Below, piece by piece: positions 11,526 through 23,272 of a DNA stretch of 64,000 nucleotides. The notes beneath the pieces are model-generated. The model was not told where the DNA came from. It saw nothing but the letters and a program-made list of their open reading frames with translations, and did not search any database. Source of the stretch: Rhodosorus marinus (taxonomy: Eukaryota; Rhodophyta; Stylonematophyceae; Stylonematales; Stylonemataceae). Made by a program: the position numbers and the translations under genes. Every line of letters begins with the position of its first letter. Positions within the stretch are counted from its first letter, which is position 1. The stretch is taken from NCBI GenBank assembly GCA_029953675.1, contig JAMWBK010000007.1, positions 186,001-250,000 of the forward strand, read 5' to 3'.

Positions 11526-13805
11526 TTCTCTTTCGGTATGCTTACCTTCCGTATTCAAAAAAATTATCTATTTCAGGACAGATCGGGGCCTCCCAAACGG
11601 ATCAGGGAACTGCATCAAAATGTCGCGAGGTTGTGAGCCCTCCATGGCCCCTCATAAGTGCTAGAGCGTAGGAAAAGAGCAAGATATTTGGTTGCTTACG
11701 GCATGTCTTGATCTCCAAATCTGATCATGCATGCCATACCCCCACTCTCCTCCCATTCTTCGGAAGGAGGAATCTTAGCACATAAAGACAGTCATGCGAG
11801 GAGATAAAAATCCGTTAAAAATTTCGTCTGTCCATTGGCCAGAAAGGACACGCGCTCCTTTTTGATTAGTTTAATACGAACTCCTTAGAGAAAATTTAGT
11901 ATTATTCGATTTTCAAAAGGCGTAGATTGTTTTTACAGTTAAAAATGGGATTTCGGAGAAGAAAATATTGGAATTCTCTCCCCCATTGGAGGAAACTGAA
12001 AATGAATTGACACAGAGATGCAACTGACATTTTCTCCGCCTATCTAGAAATTCGTATGGGTTTTTATTGGGAAACGGTAAACAAGATTGCAAAAAAGGCC
12101 AACGGGCCACTACTACACATATTTCAGTAAAATCCAGTTGGCCAATCCCGACGAACTTAGTTCTTCCCTTAACCAACAAATATCCAAGAAACAAAATCTA
12201 GTATCCAATGAAAAGGCTAAAATCCCAGACATAAAATATATTTATATGATTTGATATTTAATCACCAATCAATCGCCTCGAACGAAAATATATATGTTTT
12301 TAATAACATACTTCAATCTCCAAGGTTTTTCGGGGAAGAAAAAAAAAAAGGAAGGTCCATCTGCAAAGCAACTGAAAGTTTATTTGAAGCTCGTTTTTTT
12401 TTTGGACTTCAATGGAATCAAGCGCCCCTTTCTTCTTTTTTTTCTGTTTTTTTGTGGACACTTCCTCTTTTCCAGCTTTTTGCGGTCCGAAACAAAGATT
12501 ATTCTTGCCACGAAGACCAAAGACACTGATTGGCCCCGAGCAACGGATCAATGTAATTTATTAATTATTCAAGCTCCTATGGGACACCCGAGTACAGATT
12601 GTACATTAAAAACCCCCCGAAAAGGGAGAAAACGACACCTGACAGGTTAAAATAATAAATGAATTTCGTTCAAAACACGAACATATGGCCAAGAAATAAA
12701 GAAATTACCATCCACTGAATCTCAGCTGGTTACCAACGCTCATTCACACTCAACCTAGGGGGTAGATCGCGCAAGTCGAATCTTTGTACTAAGACTTACT
12801 ACTCGCAAAAGCAAATTTAATATATTCAATCAAAAACGCTCTAGCCAATGAAAAAGAACGTATAAAGACAAATGTCAAGTAATAATTAGTTACAATACTT
12901 ATTAGTACGGGAAAGATGCGAATACACAACAATGTTGAACCCCCGTCTCCTTTGTGTACAACATCCCCAATCTTAAAAGCTCGTCCCCTGTTCGGTTCAA
13001 CATTTTCACTTCCTACAAGGGGGGGGGGAGGGGGAAAGGGTTTGGATATTCCACTAAAAGCATAAAATTGTCTATTATTTCTGTATCAGAATCTGATCCA
13101 TGGAGGGGTTTCGGAGAGGATCCTTGCGATTATATATATTTTTAATTATTTGCAGGCTTTTTGTCCTCCACGTTTTCCCTAATTTTATTAGAAGCAAAAA
13201 AGAAAATCGGTCTTCTCCGGCCACTCTCCTTATTTAGCGGAATTTTTTTTGGAGGTGGAAGAGGAGAGAGGTTTTTCGTTTTCGGATTTTATTATATAGA
13301 TATATAATATTTTTTTTTGTATTTTCTTCTCTGTCTATTTTCACCTAATGATAGAAAACGGGAAATGGAAAGGTGACGCCACCGGTGCATGTGTGATCTG
13401 TCAAAAAAAAAATTGCATAGTGAAAGGTGATGCGCCTCTCTGTCTGTCTCTCTCTCTCTCTGTGTCTGTGAGTGTCTCTCTCTTTCATGAAAAAAAATCG
13501 TATATAAGGAGGAGCCAAGAGAAGGGATGAGTAGAGCTGTGGGAGGTAGGCGCAGGGAAATACGTATTCGGATAGCAATTGAAGGAGCAAGGAAAGTTTT
13601 GGTAGGTTTACGAGTTTCGGCCCCCTTTTTTTGTTTTGGTGTTTGTGGTTTTCCTCGTTTTGAGGTTCAGATGCGGACTTGTTTCTAAAGTTTTCGTGTG
13701 TTTTCCGGTCGGCTTGTGCTGTTTTTTTATTGGTTTTGGTAGAGGAGGTTGGGAAGCTTACTGTTCTTAGGCCGTCGAGGAGGTTGGGTTTGGTTTCCGG
13801 ACGCG

Positions 13806-15713
13806 ATGGAGGAGGATCTCGAGGAGGCTAAGACGATTATTCTTATGGGTGGCGATATTGGTGGTACCAATTCGCGTTTTGCCCTTTTCAAGGTGGATGT
13901 GTCGGATGAAATCATGGCGAGAGGGCCCATGGACCACCCACCTTTTGAGATAGTGTATGCGAAGAATTATCTCAACGAGGATTATTCGATGTTCCGTGAT
14001 GTCATGACTGAGTTTTTTGCGGACGCAGAGCACCACTCGGATGTAGGTTTAGTGTTTCAAATCCCTTACATGCTGCGGAAACGACCCAAGCTTAACTTTT
14101 GCTGTGCTCTTTGCCGTAGTTTGCGCGCACCCCACACTTCCATCTGACCGCCTGCTGCTTGGCGGTTGCCGGTCCAGTCGACGACGGCCGCGCGAATTTC
14201 ACTAACCGAGGATGGGTCATCGATTCCCAAGACATAAAGGAGTGGTTTGGCTTCGAACACGTGAGTGCTCTAGCTTTCTTTTGTTTTGCACTTTCCTTCC
14301 AGGGATCTTGATTGTTGCCGTGGGGAGTCACCACCTGAAAAGCCCACTAAAGGTTCCGCTCTGTTTTTTTCCCGTAGGTGCGAGTGGTGAACGATTTCGT
14401 TGCTAGTGGCTACGGTATCCTGACGTTGATGGAAACTGAAGTCACTGTACTCCAGGAAGGGAAATACTCCCAGTCCGCACCCATTGCTGTCCTCGGTGCA
14501 GGAACAGGCCTAGGAGAGTGCTTCTTGGCACCCAACTGGTCTCCCTACGGAAGTTTTTATGACGCCTATCCGAGCGAAGGAGGGCATGTGGAGTTTGCGC
14601 CAAAGACTGATATTCAGGTATCAAAACTTTCCCCGCAGCAACCTTGGAAGAACTGGTCGCACTACCCTATGCTCAGGATGACGGATTCGCTTCACCTATG
14701 CGTAGTTCAAGTGCCTGCAGTTCCTGTCTGAGAAGTTCCAGGGACGAGTATCTGTGGAAAGGATCGTTTCCGGCAAGGGGCTCTTAAACGTGTATGAGTT
14801 TTTCAAGTCGGAATATCCGGATGAGTTCAATGAAGGACATGATCACAAGATCATCAATGCTGTGGAAGCTGGCGCAGTGATCGCTTCGCTAACATACGAC
14901 TACACACTGTGCGCGCAGACGATGGAGTTCGTTTTTGAAGTATACGGTACAGAAGCGGGCTCGGTCGCGTTGAAATTTTTGCCTTATGGTGGCCTCTACA
15001 TCGCCGGGAGCCTGGCGCCGAGGAATATCGAAAGGCTTACTGGGCAAGACTCGTCATTCATGAAGGCCGCGATCAACAAAGGGCGAGTGTCACCGGCTCT
15101 TAAAAACGTAAGCTGTCGCATATCAAATACGGTTGAGAATGTAAGCGTTCATACAAGCAAAACCTGCACTGTACTCTTGCAGCGACCGATGCCTTGTCAA
15201 GAACGAACAAACATGCGGCGTCTTTACGGGAGAACCTCCGGAGAACCGCATCTTAGATTAGCTCGTTCTCACCCAATAGCAGCGGATTCCGCAATGACGG
15301 ACTTTTACCTTGTAAGATACTGACGGCATGCTGATTTCTGTTTGTTTCTTTTGCAGATACCCATCAAGGTCGTCATGTGCGAGGACTTGGGCATGAGAGG
15401 GTCTCAACTTTTGTCGTACAGGATTTTCCTGGAATCTAAGCCACCTGCCATTCAAGCACAGTTGCCTCCAGTCACCGATACTCTGGATACAATGGCTAAT
15501 CCAGACATCCCAGCGATTAGAAAATCGGACGGGTATGCGGATGGACCGTACAAGGAGCCGCATATCGCTTTAACGTTGCCACCTAGGCATGCCATGGATA
15601 TTACCTTCGTCGCGGAGATTGCTGTTGCGAGTTCAATTGCGGCCTCCATAGCCCTAATTATTGGATTTGGAGCTCGTAGCCTCACAAGGATGGATTTGGC
15701 CAAGGGCTCATGA
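13806..15713 (+). CDS. Group A glucokinase with C-terminal transmembrane tail
   Basis: ATP-dependent glucose phosphorylation at the start of glycolysis. Exons 13806-14042, 14120-14260, 14378-14617, 14706-15107 and 15357-15713 encode 458 residues, versus about 320 for bacterial Glk. Family motifs in order: ATP-binding GGDIGGTNSRFALF near residue 15; LAVAGPVDDGRANFTN; catalytic-region VNDFVASGYG; GAGTGLGECF; and EGGHVEFAP (the EGGH glucose loop). GLYIAGSLAPRN and VVMCEDLGMRGS close the kinase fold. An extra tail of roughly 90 residues follows. It contains a low-complexity linker and one hydrophobic stretch, IAVASSIAASIALIIGFG, about 15 residues from the stop. That is the layout of a tail-anchored protein, though a plain hydrophobic helix cannot be excluded. 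The start is the first ATG. All introns are GT/AG and in frame. This glucokinase type is typical of bacteria, cyanobacteria and several algal or protist lineages. Confidence 0.92.
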
Positions 15714-16810
15714 TTTGCTACGGTCATGTAGTTTATAACAATTTTTTTGGACCCCAAGAGCCGAGTCGTGAGCTTTGGTAGACCAAACCAACTCTTTGGG
15801 GAAGCACGAGTACTTTGCTCGGCCATATCCGGAAGCTTGCATCGATACTTGCTGCCTTCGTTGTGGACTGTGGCTTTGGGATAAGACAAAACAACTCGGC
15901 CACGGAGCGCGAATCGCTGGTTCCCCCTGATGAACAGAAAGCGGTTGTTTTGTGAGCCGGAACAGCATCAAAATTAATTTTTATTGGGAAAGAGCTTGAG
16001 ACCCGTGAATAGCGATTTGAAGGAGGAATAGATAAATGTTTTCCAAGGACCCCTTTTTGTTGAAGGATAATGTCGCAAGCTGTGGAGGTCAATTGCGGGT
16101 CCGCCGCCCACTGACCGGCCCACTCTTCAAGCCTTACAACGGCAAAGCATCTAGAGCAAGTCCTCCCCGAGCAGAAAAGCAGTGCACGGAGTTGCCCTCT
16201 ACAGAGCTATGATATCCTTTCGCATGTACATGATCTGGACCATGGATAGATCAAAATGAGAATACTTAGCGTAAAGATTTTTGAACTGCCACGAGCGTGA
16301 AAGCTACTGCGTAGTTTCCGGCCCATGTCGATGGCGGATTAGTCTTACGAAATTGACGTTGAACTTTGACAAGTTGAGAAGGAGAAGGATCCAATTATTC
16401 CATGCATGCTCGACGGCTGTTTTAGCGAATGCACTTCGCTACACACGGCGCGAGTTGCTATTGTTGGAAGGTCACTTTGGCTGAAAAACATGACAGAATG
16501 ACGTCGGTATCATCGCTTCTAGGTTGTTCTACAAATGCATTTGATTAGGGCTAGGGGGCGTCTATATTCCCGAGCGGGCGAGCTACTTGCACAGTTTCAG
16601 CTTAATTAGTGTACAGTGACAATAGCAAAAGTTTCATTGTTGCTGAATCTCAGAAGGGACGTGTGTTTCGTGTTCAACCGGGCATGCGCAGCGCGAGGAC
16701 GGGACACAAAGAATCCCATTTTTTGGCTGCCCGGCTTCGGACAGTTCACTATTTGTCATCGGGGGAGGTACTTCTTCGTCGCTTCTATCGCGAGTCTGTT
16801 GTACTCGTGG
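15714..16810. other. Intergenic between convergent genes
   Basis: 3' flanks of glucokinase (+) and the Cys-rich membrane protein gene (-). Only short uninformative frames. Confidence 0.5.
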
Positions 16811-17359
16811 TCACGTAGTTTGTTCTTTCTCGCTCTGTGTGATGGCGTAAGAGGTGTGAGCGACCCGAAAGCTTTCTTCGTTAGGTTTGGGATTGTGGAG
16901 TACGTACATTCTCGAGAAGAAGTAAATACAGAAGGCAACACAGAGCACTAGAATCAGTACACAAGCTGTGATGATGCCGATTCCTGCCCCACTTAACCCG
17001 TTATCTAGGAAACGAAAGGAAAAGCACCAGGTTGAGTTGTTTCCGTACACAGCTCTAGAGCGAATACAAAAACAAGGGCTCTAGAAGGGCTTGTGTTACC
17101 ACATACATTGACAAACGCAGACATACAGAATCTCGTTCAACAGAAATTCTGTCTCATCACTCAGACAACAAGACTGCTTGGTAAACCATTCATCGCAGGA
17201 AAAAGGATCCCCCGGACCTTCCGGAACGCAGTCATTCGCGCACTGCGTGTCACCTACAACCCTTACGCATTCCTGACCCGCCCCAATCTCAACTAAACAT
17301 AAACAAATTAATATCCAAACCAGTCTCCCAGCACACCCAACCATTATCTTCAAGCACAC
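16811..17359 (-). CDS. Small Cys-rich type I membrane protein
   Basis: Two exons, 17359-17107 and 17004-16811, are joined in phase 1 (GTATGT donor, CCTAG acceptor) to give 148 residues. A signal peptide is clear (LVWILICLCLVEIGAG). The following luminal region of about 65 residues has ten cysteines, including a CC pair and CVC. A transmembrane helix (GIITACVLILVLCVAFCIYFF) then precedes a cytoplasmic tail of about 35 residues. No family is recognised. Cysteine density suggests a disulfide-bonded extracellular or vacuolar domain. It could be a receptor-like adaptor or surface protein, but function is unknown. Confidence 0.7.
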
Positions 17360-17564
17360 ATGTACAGTCCCTGTTCTTCAAAGACACAGAACCAAAGCCC
17401 TTAAAACCTGCTCACTCCTCAAATTTAATATCCTGGATCAATTAAAACACCTCAATTCCTTATGTACAGTTCTGCATCTTCCCTCCAATGCCACAGGTCA
17501 CCACTCCCAACCCTTTATAACTCCACTCGTCATCTCCCACCAAACCATTCAAACCCCGACCCAA
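17360..17564. other. Upstream flank of the Cys-rich gene
   Basis: Pyrimidine-rich sequence without ORFs, plausibly the promoter and leader of the minus-strand gene. Confidence 0.4.
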
Positions 17565-18045
17565 CTCAAAACCATAATTAAGACTTTTTCGAAACAAATG
17601 CGTAGTTTAAAGTCTATAAATATTGTATATATTAAGAAAAGGATTAAGAGGATTAGAATTAGCATTTCCACGTTTCTATTCTGGGCAATAGATGGAGCCT
17701 TACGGCTTGTTTTTTTTTTGTATTCATCGCGCTGTAACCTGATAACCATAATTACGACGATCTAAATATAGATGCGTAGTTTTAAGTATGAATATATTGT
17801 ATAAGAAAAATAAAAAGATGTTGATGATTAGAATTAGAACCAAATAGTCTCTATTCTGGGATCTTTGTGTGGCGTGTGCTTTTTTTTTTTGTATTCGTCA
17901 CGCTGTAACCTGATAACCATAATTACGACGCTCTAAAAATAGATGCGCAGTTTTAAGTATTTGTATATTGTATAAGAAAAATAAAAAGATGTTCTTGACT
18001 AGAATTAGAACTAAGTTGTCTCTATTCTGAGAAATCGTGTGCCTT
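17565..18045. repeat. Tandem repeat, about 172 bp x 2.7
   Basis: Three successive AT-rich units begin with ACCATAATTA near 17571, 17745 and 17916. Each then carries ATGCG(T/C)AGTTT, TATTGTATA and a run of T before GTATTC. The third unit stops where the retrotransposon LTR begins. Satellite-like, with no coding content. Confidence 0.85.
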
Positions 18046-18313
18046 TCCACATTCACACATCGTAGTACATACGGTAAGATCGATACGCACATGGCATACG
18101 ATGGGTGGATGCGGAATCATACCGTTACGGTTTCAAATGGAGGATACAGTTTGAACAGTACAAGATATCGATCATCTTCACATTATAGTAGAGTACTTAA
18201 GCCGAACATATCGGCCCATTAGTCAGTGGAACAATAAAGGAGGCACCGAAGTTTGGAGGGTGAAATCAGTTTCACCCTGAGGTCAAGGTCAGGAATCCTT
18301 GAAAATTCCAACA
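18046..18313 (+). repeat. 5' LTR, left end truncated
   Basis: Matches the 3' LTR from CATTCACACATCGTA through AACATATCGGCCCATTAGTCA and ends with ..TTCCAACA, a typical CA terminus. The first 65 bp or so of the 3' copy (TGTTGAAACAG..) are missing here. The host tandem repeat adjoins directly. Confidence 0.85.
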
Positions 18314-18324
18314 TGGTATCATCG
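18314..18324 (+). other. Primer-binding site
   Basis: TGGTATCA directly follows the LTR terminus. This is the initiator-methionine tRNA complement used by many copia elements. A diverged inverted copy, TGGTCTCA on the minus strand, lies in the opposite arm near 18820. Confidence 0.8.
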
Positions 18325-18406
18325 CTTGGTGCGATTTTGTAAGAACTGCTTGGTGCGTTTTTACGGGAATAGGGATTGTGTGTGGTGTTGCCTCAGGATG
18401 GCGGCG

Positions 18407-18696
18407 AGGACGAGGGGGAGTGTTGCAGAACACTGACGGTAGCGCGAAATCCATCATGCGCCCGAGGACGAGGGGGAGTGTTGCAGAACACTGACGGTAG
18501 TGCGAAACCCTTTAAGCGCGCGAGGGCGAGGGGGAGTGTTGCAGAACACTGACGGTAGCGCGAAATCCTTCAAGCGCACGAGGACGACGGGGAGTGTTGC
18601 AGAACACTGACGGTAGCGCGAGATCCTTCAAGCGCGCGAGGACGAAGGGGAGTGTTGCAGAACACTGACGGTAGCGCGAAAGGTTTCCTTCAGGCG
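18407..18696 (+). repeat. 58-bp tandem array, five units
   Basis: TGTTGCAG recurs at 18421, 18479, 18537, 18595 and 18653, exactly 58 bp apart. Each unit contains GAGGGGGAGTGTTG, matching the polypurine tract and LTR start at 22971-22984, except that the first, fourth and fifth spacings carry small substitutions. Confidence 0.9.
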
Positions 18697-18887
18697 CGTC
18701 ATGTTCTGCAACGGTCCCCCTCGTCCTCGCCGCCATCCTGAGGCAACACCACACACAATCCCTATTCCTGTAAAAACGCACCAAGCAGTTCTTACAAAAT
18801 CGCACCAAGCGATGAGACCATGTTGGAATTTTCAAGGATTCCTGACCGTGACCTCAGTTTCATCCTCCAAACTTCGGTACCTTCCTG

Positions 18888-20082
18888 CCGCTGCTGACTG
18901 TGTTCTGCTGTTGCCGCTAATCTCCAAATCAGTATAAAGGAAACCAGACTTTGCAACAGCTTTAATCACTTGCCTACCGTTCTTTTCTACGACTAACGTT
19001 TTTCCATCTAAAGATATCTTTATCTAATGGAGAAACCGTTTTCAATTAAACTACTAAGACTGACATTCATTTATCTAATGGAGAAACCGTTTTCCATTAA
19101 TCTACTAAGACTGGCATTCAATGAGCCTTCTGGAAGATAGTGTCCTTCAGCGACAACAGATCTCCTTTTCGCGTCTTCAGCTCGACCGTACCCATCTTGT
19201 CGAGGGTCTTCGTTGTCCCGTCCCCGAATGTGACGTCAGTGTCAGCCATCCTTGTGGGGCCTGAGAATGCATTCTCCGAGGTGCACATGTCGTCCGTTGC
19301 TCCAGAGTCCAGCACGAACCTCGCTGGAGCTCTGACGGCCGTCATTTCTGCTGGAATCTTCGCTTTTCCGGCCTGTTTTCCTCCTTGTCCTGCTCCTCAG
19401 GACAGTTGGCTCGGATGTGTCCGGGTTTCTTGCACCCGTAACACAGAAATCCCACGGGGATCTTCTTCTTCTTCTTCTGCACCGTTGTGACGTGGTGCGT
19501 GCTGGAATCCGTTTTGGACTTGATTTGCTTGGACCCTCGAAGTCGGTCCAGCTCCTCGAAGTCGTTACAGAAACCTGTCCAGCCTAGAGTTTTTTTTTTT
19601 ATCCTTCGCGGCATAGAACTTGAACTCCGCATACTAGTCGCCCCTCACCTCCAAAACCTTCCGAAGGACCCGACGTTTTTCTTCATCCGTTGGCGCCACG
19701 CCCGTTATCTCCCTGATCTCCGCAAACTGGGTTTGTAGCCAGTTCACCAGAGAGCGTGGCGACTCGTTGGTGTGCATCTCGCGCCAATGCACTTTGCCTC
19801 ACACGCTGTCTGCCGTCTCGCGGGAGGAGGGCTCGTATCTAGGCCGAAGTGCCGCCCATACCTGCTCTGGCGCTGCCTCTCTCGAAGAGGCAAAGGCAGT
19901 GTCCAGCGCCGGCCCATCCAGCACTCCGGAGAACACCGTAGAGACATACTGTCTCTCCTCTTCCGTCGCGTCTATCGGGTTGTCGATCACATCCCTAAGA
20001 CCTTTGACGGTCAGGTAGCACTCTACCTGGTGTCTCCAATTCCGGAAGGATCGGAACGAATCCTGATCCCCGGTGAACACTG
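18888..20082 (-). pseudogene. Inverted gag / protease block of the copia element
   Basis: On the minus strand, reading down from 20068, gag-like sequence (ESWRHQ-like region, then YLTVKGLRDVIDNP) is followed by a zinc knuckle CYGCKKPGHIRANC near 19425 and an aspartic protease core DSGATDDMC near 19300. The frame changes more than once. The end of the block (18888-19190) duplicates, in reverse orientation, the protease-integrase junction found at 20083-20370. This is the signature of an inversion with duplicated breakpoints. Not functional as it stands. Confidence 0.85.
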
Positions 20083-22966
20083 ACGTCACATTCGGGGACG
20101 GGACAACGAAGACCCTCGACAAGATGGGTACGGTCGAGCTCAAGACGCGAAAAGGAGATATGTTATCGCTGAAGGACACTATCTTCCAGGCGGCTCATTG
20201 AATGTAGTCAGTCTTAGTAGATTAATGGAAAACTGTTTCTCCATTAGATCTTTAGATGGAAAAAATTTGTCGTAGAAAAGAACGGTAGGCAAGTGATTAA
20301 AGCTATTGCAAAGTCTGGTCTCCTTTATACTGACTTGGAGATTAGCGGCAATAGCAGAACACAGACAGCAGCGGCAGCAGTAGTCCGTAGCAACGAAGAT
20401 ACGGATGCCATGGGATGGCACAGGAGGCTCGGACACCCTGGTGCTGGAGCTGTGAAACAACTAGAAAAGGACGGTGTTTTCCGCGTGAACGACAGAGTAC
20501 CTGACAAGTTCGAATGCTCCAGCTGCGAGAAAGCAAAGACCGCGATGGGTGGAAGTGGACCTCGCAGGAAGGCAGAGACGTTCGGCGAGTGCATACATAC
20601 TGACATCGCCGGACCGTTCCGTGCAGGAAGACATGGAGAGATTTATATGGAGGAGGAGTGTTCGTGGATGAGGCAACAGGGGTGCTGGGAGCGCATGCCC
20701 GTGAACACAGAAGTCTCATTGATGAAGGCTTTAGGGAGCATGTCCTGGTAATGAAAACGCAACATGGGGCAAATGTAGAAAGACTCAAAAGTGACAACGC
20801 ACTTGAGTATAGTAGCATGAAACCCCTACTACATGACCTGGGTATCACGTGGGACCCGAGCGCCCCGTATACTCCCTCCAGCAACGGGATAGCGGAGCGA
20901 ATGATGAGAACAGACTCAGAAAGACTGCGTGCCACCATGTTCGACAGCGGAGCGACGGACGACATGTGGCCGGAAGCACTACCGGTAGTCGTCGCCAACA
21001 TCAATCAACCCCACGAAAGTTCCTGAAAGGGAAATGTCCAGCCGACACAGATAGGGGCAGCAACATGGATCTGGGAAACGCATATCCGTTTGGGTGTGAG
21101 ATCACATACAAGCGGTACGAACCGGGGAAACAGGGTAAACTGGATAGCAGGTCCAGTACAGGAATCCTCATGTTCGTAGCGGACTCACATGTGGCGAGGA
21201 TCTGGGATCCGACAACTGATAGGTTCCTACAATCGCGATCTTGGCGCGTTTCTGAAGACGTCTTCCCGACCAAAGAAGTGAATCTCGAAAAACGAATGAC
21301 TTCAAGACCCAGAGGAAGGGAGGTTTCAGTGAACCTCCTGCGGAAGGGGGACTCCTTGTACGACGTACCGAGTCCGGAGTCTTGGAATGAAGCGTTCAAC
21401 GGCGCTTTCGCTGAAGACTGGAGACGAACTGCGGCCGAAGAGCTCGGATCGTTACGGGCGAACCGGACATGGGAACTTGTCCCTCGGAGCGAGGTTCCCA
21501 GGAAGGCGAGGATTCTTGGGTCACGACTTATCCTGAAAGTCAAGAAAAATGCAGATGGATCAATTCAACGGTTCAAGGCGCGACTCGTAGCTCGAGGATT
21601 TGCCCAGAGATATGGCAGTGACTACGAGGAGGTCTTCGCGCCAACGGTGGAGTTCGCCAGCGTTCGAGTACTCCTGACCATAGCAGCGACGGAAGATCTC
21701 GAAGTGGAGCAGGGTGATCTGAAGACTGCGTACCTGAATGCGAGCCTGCAGGAAGAGATTTACATGATGCAGCTTCGCGGCATGGAGGAACCGGGAAAGG
21801 CGGAGCACATCTGCTGCCTACGGAAGAGCTTGGAGGGCCTAAAACAAGCGGGAAGAGAGTGGCACCGGAAACTAAGCAACGATCTCCTTGCGCAAGGTTT
21901 TTAGCAGCTGCGAACAGAAAGCTGCGTGTACCGGAAGGAGAAGTGCATCATCGCGGTCTACGTAGATGATATGCTTATCGTTGGGAGCCGGGCTGACGTT
22001 GAGATAACGAAGAAGATGTTGTCAAACCTGTACGACATCAAACCTCTAGGAGCGGCACGAGATTTCCTCGGTGTGAGAATAGAGCGAGACCGGAGGAAAA
22101 GAGAAATCTACCTCTCGCAGGCAGATCATATTCGGAAACTTACCCTCGCGTACGGTTTGAAGGGATGCCGCCCCTTATCCACACCAATCTCCATCGCACC
22201 CTCTACGAAAGAGACTTCGATGGAAATGACCTCATCGCCGTTTCAGGAGCTAACTGTATCACTCCTCTACTTAAGCACTACAACGCGAGCTGATATAAGT
22301 TACGCAGTCGCCTTGATCGCGCGAAAAATGGCAGATTATCGACTCGGAGATTTCGAAAAGGCGAGGCGGATCCTGCGATATTTGGCAGGAACGCAGAGAA
22401 AAGCAATGCAATTGGGGGGTAAATAAAAGACGGATGCAGGTATGGGCAACTCCTCGGACGATGGTGAGCAGAGGCAAATCAGATATCAAGTGACCGGATA
22501 CTCTGTTGCGAGCTGGGCCAGTCACGAAGACAGTAGGAGTACTTCAGGTTTGTTGGTGACAGGCGATGGAGCGCCAGCGGCTTACCGATCATGGAAGCAA
22601 CGCTCGGTGGCTCAATCGACGGCGGAAGCGGAGTACCAGGCGCTGGGGGACATGATGACGACCCAGAGGTTGGTACACGAGTTCATCGTCGAGACTGGCA
22701 GGGACATGAGTATGCCCTTAGTCGCATACAAGGACAACATGTCGTGTCTGCGGTGGGCGACATCCGGGGATAGCAGGATGTCGCGCCACGTATCTGTCAA
22801 ACTTCAGTACGCACGCGAGAGGTGTGCGTCCGAAGAGGTACAGCTGAAGTACCTCAGCACCGACGAGATGGTGGCTGACCTGTTGACCAAGCCTCTGACG
22901 AAGGAGAGGACGGAGATATTGAGGTCCGGGCTGGGCATTGTAGATCGACTCTCTGCTGTGGTATGA
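20083..22966 (+). pseudogene. Copia integrase-RT-RNase H remnants
   Basis: Sense order: protease tail (20083-20200); GAG-pre-integrase HRRLGHPG with C-x2-C near 20430-20530; integrase D,D,E residues in HTDIAGPF, KSDNALEY and NGIAER (20600-20910) across a frameshift near 20660; RT domain from 21440 to a TAG at 21904; RT core YVDDMLIVG near 21960; a TAA at 22426; and RNase H (STAEAEYQAL near 22620, DNMSCLRW, then a stop at 22966). At least two frameshifts and two internal stops break it. Confidence 0.9.
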
Positions 22967-22979
22967 GAGCGAGGGGGAG

Positions 22980-23272
22980 TGTTGAAACAGTCAATCGCGA
23001 CCATGCGCTCTCAACACGTAGAAGGGCATTCACACATCGTAATACATACGGTAAGACCGATACGCACATGGCATACGATGGGTGGATGCGGAATCATACC
23101 GTTACTGTTTCAAATGGAGGAAACAGTTTGAACAGTACAAGATATCGATCATCTGACTGTTATTACAGTAGAGTACTTAAGTGGAACATATCGGCCCATT
23201 AGTCAATGGAACAATAAGGAAGGTCGGTACCTTCACTTCGGTAAATTTGGAGGATGAAACGGAGGTCAAGGT
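22980..23272 (+). repeat. 3' LTR, right end truncated
   Basis: Begins TGTTGAAACAG immediately after the polypurine tract (22967-22979). Matches the 5' LTR until GAGGTCAAGGT, after which the two diverge, so the terminal 40 bp or so (..TTCCAACA) is lost. Confidence 0.85.

Larger units (their letters stand above)
8550..13805. other. 5.2-kb intergenic region
   Basis: Divergent promoter space between the RNF121-type gene (-) and glucokinase (+). Contents: CT microsatellite (8779-9007), decayed coding repeat B (9130-9345), a nested hairpin (10053-10143), a 2 x 91-bp tandem duplication (11341-11525), AT-rich DNA (11800-13300) and a CT/GT-rich leader before glucokinase (13430-13800). I see no supported gene. 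Confidence 0.45.
18245..18887. repeat. Large inverted repeat (LTR end / leader arms)
   Basis: The left arm, about 18245-18431, is repeated in reverse complement at about 18703-18887. Both hold the LTR terminus, the primer-binding site and leader sequence. The arms enclose the 58-bp tandem array, so the segment could fold into a long hairpin. Confidence 0.85.
18046..23272 (+). mobile_element. Ty1/copia LTR retrotransposon, decayed and internally inverted
   Basis: The ends are direct repeats of 268-293 bp. Inside, on the plus strand, lie integrase, reverse transcriptase and RNase H in copia order (IN before RT), all broken by stops and frameshifts. The gag zinc knuckle and protease lie on the minus strand at 18888-20082, so that block is inverted. 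A 58-bp tandem array and a 187-bp inverted repeat sit between the 5' LTR and the inverted block. The element cannot move by itself. Target-site duplications could not be judged because both outer LTR edges appear truncated. Confidence 0.9.

Noticed and set aside
20342-21004. 220-residue minus-strand ORF in the retrotransposon
   Set aside because: Antisense shadow of the integrase region.
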